A stretch of DNA of 64,000 nucleotides from NCBI GenBank assembly GCA_037447655.1, contig JBBHKE010002505.1, forward strand, positions 101,911 to 165,910, written 5' to 3'. Source of the DNA: Zygnema cylindricum (taxonomy: Eukaryota > Streptophyta > Zygnematophyceae > Zygnematales > Zygnemataceae). The position numbers and the translations under genes were made by a program. The notes under the pieces were generated by a model. The model was given only the letters and a program-made list of their open reading frames with translations, ran no database searches and was not told the origin of the DNA. Positions 53,240 through 63,411 of the stretch are shown here, piece by piece. Each line of letters begins with the position of its first letter. The stretch's first letter is position 1.

Positions 53240-54080
53240 TCTACGAAAAACAACCCCGTAAGTCCCCCAGCCCGGGGGAGCACGTTGAGGAAGTTCCGGA
53301 GCACGGCGACGATCCATAACCGCAACAGTCGATCGGAGGAGAATAGAAGCTTGAGGAGAATAGAAGCCTGCACTCGCAGTAGAGCCACAGATAAAAGTTG
53401 ACAGTAAAAAGAAGTAAGGACCGAAGGAGGAGGGCTCCCAGGTCCTCGACGCTCGAAAGCACGTCGAGCACAAGTACGGAAAAACTCGTCCAGTGCAACA
53501 CCCAAACAACCAAAGATCTCAATCGCCATCGGAATAAAGTCATCCATAGGGTCCCGGTGGGCATAATCAAGCTCCTTCGCCTTAGCAGCATCACGAGCTG
53601 CCACCCCAAGATGTAGAGCCGCCTGACCGACAACTGTAGCTGAAGTGGGGTTCGCCCGAACAATATCACCGAAAATGCGACAGGCACCATCAAGCAAAAC
53701 AACATCGATCCGACGCGAGGGAATAATATGAGAAACCTCTCGACGCACAGAAAAGCCCCCTTCTGAAGCAATAGTAGCAACGGGTGTCTCGAATAGTGTC
53801 GTGCGCCTGGATCAAATCTCCCCCATGGGAGCAACGAAGCAAATGGACACCATCGGGCCTCAAGACACGACCACATGCACAAACAAGAGAGCCAAGTAAA
53901 GGAGGATGGGGCAGGCGAAGGCGAAACCAAAGGGCGGTGGTGAACTGAGTTGGTGAGAATCGGAGAGTGGACAAAATAGGTGTGGCAAAAAGCCAAGACC
54001 CAGAACCAGGTCCACCAGAAGAGAGAAGACGGGCAAGAGAAGAATCGGAGGGAAGCGCCGTGAGAAGGTCACGGAATCAC
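53240..54080 (-). pseudogene. LINE-like retroelement 3' fragment 3 (best preserved)
   Basis: Minus strand: FTTALWFRLRLPHPPLLGSL, VCACGRVLRPDGVHLLRCSH followed by GGDLIQAHDTIRDT in one frame (53974-53780). After one frame change near 53770 come VRREVSHIIPSRRIDVVLLD, RIFGDIVRANP, AAKAKELDYAHRDPMDDF, PMAIEIFGCLG, FERRGPGSP and QASILL...AVMDRRR. I recall this order (CxCG, HLLRC.HGG, HD.IRD, RR.DIVL, DI...P, AA..KE..Y, P.A.E.FG) from uncharacterised C-terminal regions of reverse transcriptase proteins. The R-x-D-I-V segment might be nuclease-like. Truncated and frameshifted. Confidence 0.62.
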
Positions 54081-54104
54081 GTTTACAAGGTTTAATGTTC
54101 GAAC

Positions 54105-54768
54105 CATAGTTCAAAAGTAGGTGAAAGTAGGCCCATACAATATGCCTATTGTACGCAAAACATACAATATGCCCTTAAGACCCCATATTGTATTGGTCGA
54201 AAAAATGAAAAAAAACGGGTAACAGGGTTGAGTTGCCACTTCGATCTATAGAGAATTAAACGTCATGTCTAAATTTTGAAAAACATTCGGAAAAAAAATA
54301 TTTTTTTTGTGAGTTTTTGGGGTGTTTTTTATATAAACCGTCAGATTTGGAAGATCGGACGGTCGCTGATCAAAGTAGCGATCTTATGAAGATCACATGA
54401 AAAGCCCATAACACAACTTACGATAGGACATCTGTCATATTAGCGTCTGCAATTTTGAAGGCCACACTAAATAAAGCCTCAAATTGACCAACCAGGTTGC
54501 CCCCGCCCGCGTTTTTTTTTTTTTTTTCGGGTTTTCTTTTCCCGCAGAATGTCATCCTACGCCGTTGTCATCCTACGCCGTGTCAGTTCGCTAAAAAAAT
54601 TCGTCAGGTGGCGTGCGCTGTACTATGATCATACGTCAAATTCGTACGATCTTACAAGAGTGTCCACAACGCACACCCATACAATATGCCTACTCTACGC
54701 GAGTTTAGTGCCAAGTTTTGTGCGCCTACCAAAGGCCTACCATAAAAAACGCCTACTTTTGAACTATG
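54105..54768. repeat. hAT-like MITE with CATAGTTC ends, copy 2 (long form)
   Basis: 664 bp, twice the length of copies 1 and 3. Ends CATAGTTCAAAAGTAGG and 'CCTACTTTTGAACTATG'. Perfect 8-bp duplication GTTCGAAC at 54097-54104 and 54769-54776. It shares both ends and 'gatcaaagtagcgatct' with the short copies but has about 350 extra bases inside. Confidence 0.93.
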
Positions 54769-54776
54769 GTTCGAAC

Positions 54777-55319
54777 CATTCTCAGCTGCGTACGGACTGA
54801 TGTTTTCGTATTGATTGCATTTAATCATTTATGCTGTACAATTGTTTCTGATGTTGTAGGTTTTGTAAAGCCGTCGATGGTCTGTATGGACGGTCCATAA
54901 CATGTTGCAAATCGCGATGTGTTCACTAGAAAGTAATAATGTCCAACCTATGACGTTTCACGCAATATAATTGGACCAGCTTATTTTGGAGTACACCCGT
55001 ATCTTTTGTCGTCAAGTTCTTCATGTATCAGCCTTTCAATCCCATCGATTCGAACTAAGAGTTAAACTTGAACTGGAAGATCAATTTCTTTCCTTCTCTA
55101 AAACATAGATTTCTAGTACCTTGTGGCGGGGTTCAGAGCAAACCTCTAACCAGCATAAACAAAACAGGGCTTTGCAGCCGCCATGTACGGATACGCTCTC
55201 CTGGCGAGTACTACAATGCAAATTATAGAATATGACCGAAGTACATTCTTTCCTGACATTCAGTCGCTTCCCTGTTTCGAAGTTACATTTTCTGTTTGTT
55301 GTACACGTGTGCTCTCCTA
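54777..55319. other. Upstream region of the ferredoxin gene
   Basis: No repeat or gene recognised; promoter elements cannot be assigned with confidence. Confidence 0.4.
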
Positions 55320-55780
55320 CTGATCTTTTTCGTCCTTTCTTCCTCTCTACCCTTCCATCCTTCCCTCCTCTTTTCCTCCCTCCCTTCCTCCTTTTCTAAT
55401 CCCTACCTTCCTCCTCTCTCCTCTCTCCTCTCTCCCTTCCACTATTTTCCTCTCTCTTCTCTTCTCTCCTCTTCTGTCCTCTCTTCCCTCTCCTCTCTCC
55501 CTTCCTCTGTTTTCCTCTCTCTTCTCTTCTCTCCTCTTCTGTCCTCTCTTCCCTTCCCCCATCCCTCTCTCTCTCCTCCCCTACCTCTCTCTCCCTCTCC
55601 CTTTCCCTCTCCCTCTCCTCTCCCTCTCGTTTTCTCGACTTCTCCCTCTCCTCTCCCTCTCGTTTTCTCGACTTCTCCCTCTCCCTTTCCCCCCTCCCTC
55701 TCGTTTTCTCTTCTCCCTCTCACGCTCCCTCCCCCCCCCCTCTCCTCTCTCTTCACCCTCCCCCTCCCTCTTCTGAAAAA
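55320..55780 (+). repeat. Long pyrimidine-rich tract before the ferredoxin start codon
   Basis: About 460 bp of CCTCTCC/TTCCTC-type sequence ending a few bases before the ATG at 55785, probably 5' UTR or promoter. The in-frame reading through it is low complexity and is not proposed as protein. Confidence 0.8.
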
Positions 55781-55784
55781 CCAA

Positions 55785-58700
55785 ATGAAGAGCTGCTCTA
55801 AAGTCTTAACAGAATCATGGAGACGTCTTTTTATAAATAAACGGGAAATAAATCTGAGGTTTTTCTCTGATGCATCTCTTAGTAAATCTCGAAGTGACGA
55901 GTATTTTTTATCACAAAGTGGCTGTCAATTTAGCAGAGAGAGAAATTTTTCTGACATTCCTATTGATTTTTCAAAAATCGCGGTCAACTTCATCTTCTCA
56001 TTTTTTTCCGCTGATGAAAGAAAACCATGTTTCTTATTCTTCTCGACCTGTTTTTTCCTTAGGTACATACATATATTTTTATTCTACTTTCTATTTTTAT
56101 ATTCCGAAGTCGAATTTTACTGTGTTTCATTTCTGCAAATGGTTTCCTTCTTTTTTCTTTTTTCTTTTTTTCTGTTTTTTAGCTGGGGGGGGGAGAGAAG
56201 TACCTCCGTTATCCCTTTATCAAGGAGTAAAACTGACGCCGTTTTTTCTACCTTTTTTTTGTTCAGATTATGGAAAATCATTATTTTCAAGAAGTTTTAG
56301 CCACAGTGAAATTCCAAAGGGGGCAGAAACGTTGGTAGATTCCTCTTTAACTTATCATCCTCTTTTTTTTTTTGAATTGTTTATGCAAGTAAATCAAAGT
56401 GGAAACTATGCTGTCTGCACTTTCGTTGTTTTATTTTTTGTGTTTTTAGAATTTCTTTTTTTCCTCCGCTTCATCTCTCGCTTTTGTTATCCTCATTTTT
56501 TTGGCTCCTTTGCTTTGTTATTTTTCATCATTACTTATATGTTTTCTTTTATTGAAGCTGATAATTCTGTCATTGATATATTACCTGAAAAAAGTATTAT
56601 TCCGATCCTGGTTTTTTCGTCGAATTTTCGAATGTTTGTTTTTTTTTTGGTGTTTTGTTTTCTACTGTTTTATATATTTTTTCTCCTTTTCGAGTCATCT
56701 GGGAGTTTTTCATCGTCGATTTGATCAATTTTTTTTTTGTTTTTATTATTTTGCCTCTTAATTTTGCAGAATAAACGTAACATTTGTGAATAAAAATGGG
56801 GGAAGAAAAAACCATTTCAGTTTCCAGAGGGGCAATCAATGCTGGAAGCTGCCCATGATAACGATATTGATCTTGAAGGTGGGTCTTCAAATTTTCTCAG
56901 GTGGCCTTTTTCGGTTTTATTATGGATTTAAAGTTCTTTGCATTTTTAGTGTTTTTTTCAACTTTTTGAGAGTTTTTAGCGTTTTCTGATCGTAAGTAGT
57001 GCTGTGAGTAAACTAGTCTTTCACTTCCAGTTCTTCGTCTCATTTCATTGCTTTTATTTATCATACTTCTTTTTATAATTATTATTATAAGTTATTGCTA
57101 TCATTTTTGTTTTTGTTTGTTATTATTATGATTATTATTATTATTGATAATGCTTTTCTGAATTCTTGGTACCTTTTTCAATGGTGTGCATATCTCCCTT
57201 TTTTTTTTTTTTTTTTTTTTTAGGGCTATTTTTTGGGCACATCTCATCCCTCCTTCCATTTCAGTTGTAAGGAAAGGGCAACATGTGTCCAAACATGGAC
57301 CCTTAGGTGCTTTTAATGCTTCCAAGTCTTTTCATTTTGACTGAGGAGTTTCGCTTTGCATCTACATTGCAAAAAAAATGCGAGATTTCTATTAGGATTT
57401 TCAATGTTCTTATGCTGTTGATGCTAAAGCCTTCCTCTGTTTGTCTAATCCAAATTACATGAACTGAGTTCTTATTTTCTTTCTTCTTTTTGTTTTGTTG
57501 TCGTTTTTGCTGTCTGATTTTTTTATTTCTGAACCCTTTCTGTTTTTCTTATTGTGTCGACTTCTGTTGTATTTGAAAACCCAAGGCCGGTGTAATTCCT
57601 GTTTTATTTGATTTAATTATATCTTTCTTTTTAGGTTTAGTTCTTCCTACCAGCCTAATTTTGTCCATTCAATGTTCAACCTTTTGATTTTTTCATTTCT
57701 GCGTCAAATAAAGCACAAAACTCACATGGCCCTTTTTATCATGCTTTTCTGTTTTTTTTTTTAAATGGAACAGGAGCGTGTGAAGGATCTTTGGCGTGCT
57801 CCACCTGCCATGTAATCATTATGGTAAGTATTTCTTTCAAGTCTTTCCATTTTTTCTTTCAGAAATTTTCAATTTGTTTCCACTTTTTTTTCTTCTTTCA
57901 AAATTGTGTTCTCGAGAATCCGAGTTCTTTCAGAGTTGCAATGTTCCTTTTGTCAGAATTTTGTGCTGTTTGGTGTCCTGTGCTGAGGGTTTTTAGTGTT
58001 ACAAGTTACTTATGGAAATATTTCTGTTGATATATTTAAATTTGTTTTGGAAGATATTTGCTGTTTTTTTCTCCTTCCACCTCTCCCTCTTTTTCCCTCT
58101 CCCTCTCCTTCCCCCTCCCCCTCTCCTTCCGCCTCCCTTTTTCCATGTTCACAATCTTTCCAGTGCATCATTTTTCACAACCATGCATCCAGCCTTTTCA
58201 CATCATTTTTTTGTCACCTCCTGTTTTAGAGCTCCATTTTTTCCTTCATTTTTCACTCTGTTTCATACTTCACTTTCTGGAGGAGTTTTTCGGTGTGATC
58301 TTGATCAATTTTCCATTCTGTACTTGAACTGGACTGTGTTTCCTACAAATTTGGACAGATGTTTGCCGTCATTTTGTATTTCTCGGATTGTATAAAGTAT
58401 CTGTATTCTTTTTTCTCCAGTAAGGAATACAACTGAAAGGATCCGTACAGCAATTGCAAAGTCTATCAGCTTTTTGTTTCCCAGTGAAACTTTGAGTTAA
58501 AAACTTTGCTAAATTTATTTTGCCACTTGCGGTATTTCCATAGCTGACTTTCCGGGAGCACACTGGAGTTACCATCAGTGCCATTAACATAAATTCGTTC
58601 ACGTTCTCATTTGTCATCAGAACATCTCTTTTTTGTTTTCTGCAAATTTGTTTGGGATTCACAATTGATGAGGCATTTGGACTGGTTTAAAAATCATTTA

Positions 58701-59565
58701 AACAAACTGTCATAAGTATTATTTCTTAACGCTCGTAAGGATTCACTGTGTGGTTTCAGTTTTTGGTTTTCTTGTCCTCCTGAACTTAATAATCGAAGGG
58801 TTTTGCAGACATAAAAAACTGAGGTTTTTTTTAAGGCTGTGTTGAAACTGAACTCTTTTATGTATTTAGGAAAAAGCATGGCAATGGTTTCTGTCTTAAG
58901 AAAAGCTGATAATTAAGGAAACAACCACGTTTGATAACACCGTCTTTCCTAATGCGAAACTTAGGTGGATATGACACAACTAGACTTCCAATGGGTTTAT
59001 ATTTTGTTTGATTTTGTTTTGGACAGGATGAAGATTATTACAAAAAACTTCCAGAATCGACAGACGAAGAGAACGACATGTTGGACCTTGCCTTTGGACT
59101 TACGGAAACGTAAGTGTTCTCATAGGTCAAACCTTTGAGATCTTTTTTTTTTCCCATGGTTTTGTCATCAGTAATTAACAGTTTCTTTGCTGCTTCGCCT
59201 TTGTAATTCACGGATCATTATTATGTTTCTCTTCTGTTTCTTTACCTCTTTTTTCTCATTTTTCTCACATGGACATGGTTCAATGATCCCCTTTTTTTGC
59301 CGAATTTTCTTTTCTACGACAGTTTGGTTTGTTTCTCTTTTTTTGTTTTCCATCTGTCTCACGTATTCCCATGCAGTTTCGATGACTCCCCTCTCTGGAA
59401 ATTGGATGACTTCCCTTTTTGAAAAACTTTTTCTACTATGCTTGTTGCAGTTCGAGGTTAGGGTGTCAAGTGATAGCGAAGAAGGACCTCAATGGTCTCC
59501 GATTGGCTCTCCCAGCGGCAACGAGGAACTTCGCAGTCGACGGGTATAAACCCAAACCTCATTGA
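55785..59565 (+). CDS. MFDX: Mitochondrial-type [2Fe-2S] ferredoxin (adrenodoxin family)
   Basis: Five exons: 55785-56062, 56770-56878, 57774-57823, 59027-59109, 59451-59565, about 210 residues. Exon 1 (MKSCSKVLTESWRRLFINKR, then LRFFSDASL) has the basic, Ser-rich look of a mitochondrial presequence. Exon 2 starts INVTFVNKNG and ends MLEAAHDNDIDLEG. Exon 3 carries three cluster cysteines in ACEGSLACSTCHVIIM (C-x5-C-x2-C). Exon 4 has STDEENDMLDLAFGL and the fourth cysteine is in SRLGCQVIA (exon 5), 37 residues on, as in plant homologues. The protein ends ATRNFAVDGYKPKPH. Such ferredoxins pass electrons from NADPH-adrenodoxin reductase to Fe-S cluster and biotin synthesis. Within exon 2 the frame must change once, around the G5/A6 run at 56797-56811, for both conserved halves to be read; this may be a sequence error. 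Confidence 0.9.
56063..56769 (+). other. Intron 1 of the ferredoxin gene
   Basis: Very T-rich; long open frames here are U-rich intron artefacts. The donor AG|GTACAT was chosen because it fits the phase of the TTTTGCAG acceptor, but the last 20 codons of exon 1 look unusual, so an earlier donor is possible. Confidence 0.5.
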
Positions 59566-60967
59566 GACTTTTTTCGGGTCTTCGATACAAAGCCCAAACT
59601 TCATTGATACTTTTTTTTTCTAAGGTCATGGATACAATCCCAAATATCCATTACGAGTATTCTGGGTTAAAAGAGTGAGACGCTTTATCCATTGTTAAAT
59701 TTGTTGAAGCAGTTTTCTTGCTCACTTTTACTTTGCTAAGTTGGGTAAATTTACATTTGTGACTTATTCTGAATACCACTAAATGTGAAAAATACGGTTG
59801 TTTTGACCGGATATTGGGTTGATCATCCTTCATTTGTATACTTTGCAAAAAAGGCTTACTGTTTGTGAGCTTCCCTTATCCGTTTTTCTGGTACATTATT
59901 AATGAAACAGACGTGGATTTAATTTATGTTTCTTTTTTTTCTTGTTTTTTTTTTGGATTTTGTCGTGTTTTTGAATTGTGTATTTGTGGACGGTTGTATG
60001 GTTTTTTGGTTGAGATCTTAAATATATAAAACGGTAGGTGTGTCAAGTTGTGGGTTATGAGAGGGAGAGGGAGAGAGAAAATATGTTATGTTGGTCTAGC
60101 TTTTGCCTAATTTTTGGTTGTTCCATGTTTTGAATTTACGGTAGGAAGTGATTATTTAGAATTTTTGTTACGTTGAGTTTTTCATTATCAGTTTTTCTTA
60201 AATGCATTGTTAGAAACCTGATGGTTTTCCCTTCCGCTCCTGTCGCTCTCACTTTCCACTCTTCTCCCCAATACCTCTCCCATCCCGGTCTCCTTTGTCA
60301 TCTATCCTCCCTTTTGTCTCCCTTTCATCCCCTCTCCCTCTCACTCTCCCTCTCCCTCTCACCCCCCCTCTTCCTATTGGGTGGTTGATGAAATTATCCT
60401 GAGTATATACCAGCTGATTTGTTCATGTGTATATTTGTTGGTATCAGTTTGGATGTTTTTCCAAGAGCTGATATGTCGACATCAAAATTATTGGAGAACA
60501 TCTTTTACGATGCGATGTTGGTTTTTGTACTTTCTGGGTTTTTGATTTTGTCGATACTCTGAGATTTTCTTCAATAGTGTGGGGACTTATTTGACCAGGA
60601 ACTGAAGCGGCTTCGAAAGTGTACCTAATATTTAGCAATATTGTATAGTCGCCCTTCGTTAAAAAAAAGCGTGATGGTAAACTATCTCGAGTACAGGTGT
60701 GGAAAATTGGCATCCAAAGTGAAAATGAGCCAATCTAAAAGTAAAGAATACTGAATTTGTAAATGAAAATAAAACATTTTAAACCGGAAGAGATGAAGGC
60801 AGATGTTGAATGTAGAACAGCTGATTTTTCTTAAGCAACGCTCTAATATGTTAACTACTGTGTAAAAGTTGCTCGTAACAGCCTGAGCTTGGTATTGATG
60901 ATGATGCTCCAGACATGCAATTGCTAGCATTGCATCCGACAGTTTGGAACCTTATTAACAAAACCTT
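59566..60967. other. Downstream of the ferredoxin gene
   Basis: No gene seen. A CCCTCTC/CTCTCCCT microsatellite lies near 60300-60370. No polyadenylation site could be fixed. Confidence 0.4.
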
Positions 60968-61318
60968 TTAGGGGTTGCTAAAATAAATATTGATTAAAAT
61001 ACGTCGGGCACCACTTTTCAGGTAATTATTTATCCAATGTGGAAATAAATGTCCAAAACCTTGCATTCGAAGAATTGGCTGAGTTAGAAAAAATGGTTTA
61101 TTAGGGTGAGTTTTGTCGCAATAGCATCCCAAATAGTGTGAAGTATCTGAGTCGTCTCCCCCTTGGTAGCAATGAAGCAATTGGATGGCATGAAACTGAG
61201 AGGAACAGTCACAGGAGCAGGCTGGAGAGCCAAATAAGGGTGAATGTGGAAGCCCACACTTCGTTAACGTAGGGCTTCCTTGTAAGCCAAGCGAGCTCTG
61301 GAACCAGAGTCTACACAA
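60968..61318 (-). pseudogene. LINE-like retroelement 3' fragment 4
   Basis: Minus strand: LPHSPLFGSPACSC, then LLHCYQGGDDSDTSHYLG matches the LPHPPLLGSLVCAC / LLRCSHGGD block of fragment 3. Strongly decayed. Confidence 0.5.
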
Positions 61319-61503
61319 GAAACTATTAACTTTCCAAGATTAAGGAACATTGGAAGAAATCTGACATTGAGTCGTATAAACTGCGTTGTCAATAATTAAT
61401 TCCTGGACCCTTGCGACTGGCTTCTTAATAAGGAAGTACAATACAAGTCGCCTGCGATGTGGATGAACTTCCCTGATGGAACATTTTTCATATTACTATA
61501 TTT

Positions 61504-62009
61504 CACCGTGAATTGTTATTAGCGTTAATAACGCTAATTCGCCCAAATTTTGACCCTTGAATCTAAAATAGAATTAGTGACTCTAATTGCTTTTTTTATT
61601 GCAATGTAGGTATTGTCTAATTAGTGTTAATAACTCTAATTTAGACAGTTTTCAAATAGTTTAGTGTAAAAAATGCGTTGATCCGTACTAAAACTCGTTA
61701 TTTGGTACATTCGTACAGAAAGTGTGTAAGATAAAGACGTCGACACGCGAAAGTGAGTGCGTCGACACAAAAAAGCGCACTCATATGTGATTCCGAGTGA
61801 TAAAGACGAGGGAAAATCTCGCGAACCTGTTCTCACATGTTCAATGTGAACACAAGCTATGCCAACTACACTATGGGAAAAGTGTAACCAAATTAGCCTT
61901 AGTGAATAAATGAGAGTAAATTTTTTTTGGCGAAGGGCCTCGAACTCAATTAGAATTAAAAGCAGTGTTTTAACTGATTACTTCTTAACTCTTATAGCAA
62001 TTCATGGTG
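61504..62009. repeat. Long member of the TA-flanked MITE group
   Basis: Left end CACCGTGAATTGTTATTAGCG, right end 'CTCTTATAGCAATTCATGGTG' followed by TA. 506 bp, longer than other members, so it may contain another insertion. The left flanking TA is not clear. Confidence 0.6.
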
Positions 62010-62055
62010 TACTGTAGTTATCCGTACTTTCGAGTTTCGTGTAAAAGATATTTTC

Positions 62056-62506
62056 TAGTGTTGTGTATTGGCAGGGTTTTAATTGATATGTACCTTTTTT
62101 TGGCTTGCCGATAATCGATATATTGGCACGATATATCAACACCGGTGTTATCGCCGATAAAAAACCGATAATTGCGATAACACCGGTACCAATAACTATT
62201 GGCGATAATTGTACGGTTGGTACCGTACAATTGTACGATTTATTCCGTCGTACTAAGCCGCCGTTATTCCGTTACACAGAGTGCGGAACAGGTTGTTACA
62301 CGTGGAATGCCACGCTACATATAGTAACAAAAATAATACAGATAATTTTTTTGTACTATTATATAGCCTACCATATTTTTCCACTTATCGCCGATAAGGA
62401 ATTTGTTGGTCTCGCAGCGATATATCGAGACCCCAGACGGTTTGATAACCGATAACTATCGGTATCGGTGTTATCGCTATAAATTTCTTGCCGATACACA
62501 ACACTA
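62056..62506 (+). repeat. MITE of the TAGTGTTG family, most complete copy
   Basis: 451 bp. Ends TAGTGTTGTGTATTGGCA and 'TGCCGATACACAACACTA' are inverse with few changes. Interior has ATCGATATAT words and an 'accgtacaattgtacg' palindrome. The 8 bases outside (atattttc / gtgtcttc) match at only 5 positions, so the target duplication is doubtful. The first 8 bases equal those of the hAT element at 42205. Confidence 0.82.
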
Positions 62507-62814
62507 GTGTCTTCATCGAATGATCCAAGAAAAACATTGTTATGAACATGGAACATGTCAGAGGGTTTTTAGGCGTATTAATTGCTCTTATTATTAGTTA
62601 ATTTAAAACAACGGCAAATATTTATTTATTTTTATGATGTTTTGCATGGTACAGTTTGCGTATGTATTATGTACTACGTAGAACCATATGATGCACCAAT
62701 TTTTAAATTTTCCTTTTGTCTGTATCTGATCATGCAGCCTGTTTTAGCCGATGTATTGAATATCGCGTTTCTACAGTCCATATGTCACCCAGTATTCACT
62801 GACACTGTATGGTT

Positions 62815-63120
62815 CATAGTTCAAAAGTAGGCATTTTTATGGTAGGCCTTAGGTCGGCGCCTTTATCGTAAGTTGTGTTATGGGCTTTTCATGTGATCTT
62901 CTTTGATCGCTACTTTGATCAGCGACCGTCCGATCGTCCGAATCTGACGGTGTAAATAATTTTTTTTGGTCCGAATGTTTTAATTGGTCCAATTTTTGGT
63001 CCGAATGTTTTAATTGTTCCGAATATGTCTAAATACCATATGGGTCTTAAGGTCATATTGTATGTTTTGCATACAATATGCATATTGTATGGGCCTACTT
63101 TCACCTACTTTTGAACTATG
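62815..63120. repeat. hAT-like MITE with CATAGTTC ends, copy 3 (inverted)
   Basis: 306 bp, opposite orientation to copy 1. Ends CATAGTTCAAAAGTAGG and 'CCTACTTTTGAACTATG'. Flanks GTATGGTT and GTGTGGTT match at 7 of 8 positions, consistent with a target duplication plus one mutation. Confidence 0.92.
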
Positions 63121-63182
63121 GTGTGGTTACCCCCTAGATTTTATCCCTTCAACCTAAAATAATGTCTAAGGGCTTTACAGTA

Positions 63183-63397
63183 CACCGTGTATCGCTATTA
63201 GTGTTAAAAATTTGTTCGCCACTTAAAACATCTTTTCTCCGTACACACATGTCGATTTTCAAATTGAGACCGCCAATCGGAAGCTGAGAGTGGTTGCTTT
63301 CAATGGCAACCGTCAGATCCAAATTCCGAATTGTGTGTACGGAGAAAATATGTTTTAAGTGGCGAAAAAAACATTAACACATATTAGCGATTCGCAG
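63183..63397. repeat. TA-flanked MITE, third CACCGTGTATCG copy
   Basis: TA at 63181-63182. Left end CACCGTGTATCGCTATTAGTG; inner 'cgccacttaaaacatctttt' and 'atgttttaagtggcg' are inverse; right end 'AGCGATTCGCAGTA' is decayed. Confidence 0.82.
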
Positions 63398-63411
63398 TAT
63401 ACTGTACTGTA

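Noticed and set aside
53241-53996. 251-codon minus-strand open frame
   Set aside because: It is a shadow of the LINE-like fragment 3. The conserved motifs are in the other two frames, and this frame has Leu/Ser/Cys-rich unstructured content.
55296-56300. 334-codon open frame on + strand
   Set aside because: Its first half is a translated pyrimidine tract and its last part is T-rich intron. Only 55785-56062 is taken as ferredoxin exon 1.
56501-56761. Hydrophobic open frame suggesting a membrane protein
   Set aside because: It lies wholly in the U-rich first intron of the ferredoxin gene; Phe/Leu content follows from T-richness.
62048-62514. 8-bp target duplication around the 62-kb MITE
   Set aside because: The flanks match at only 5 of 8 positions. 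All mismatches are transitions, but this is too weak to claim.
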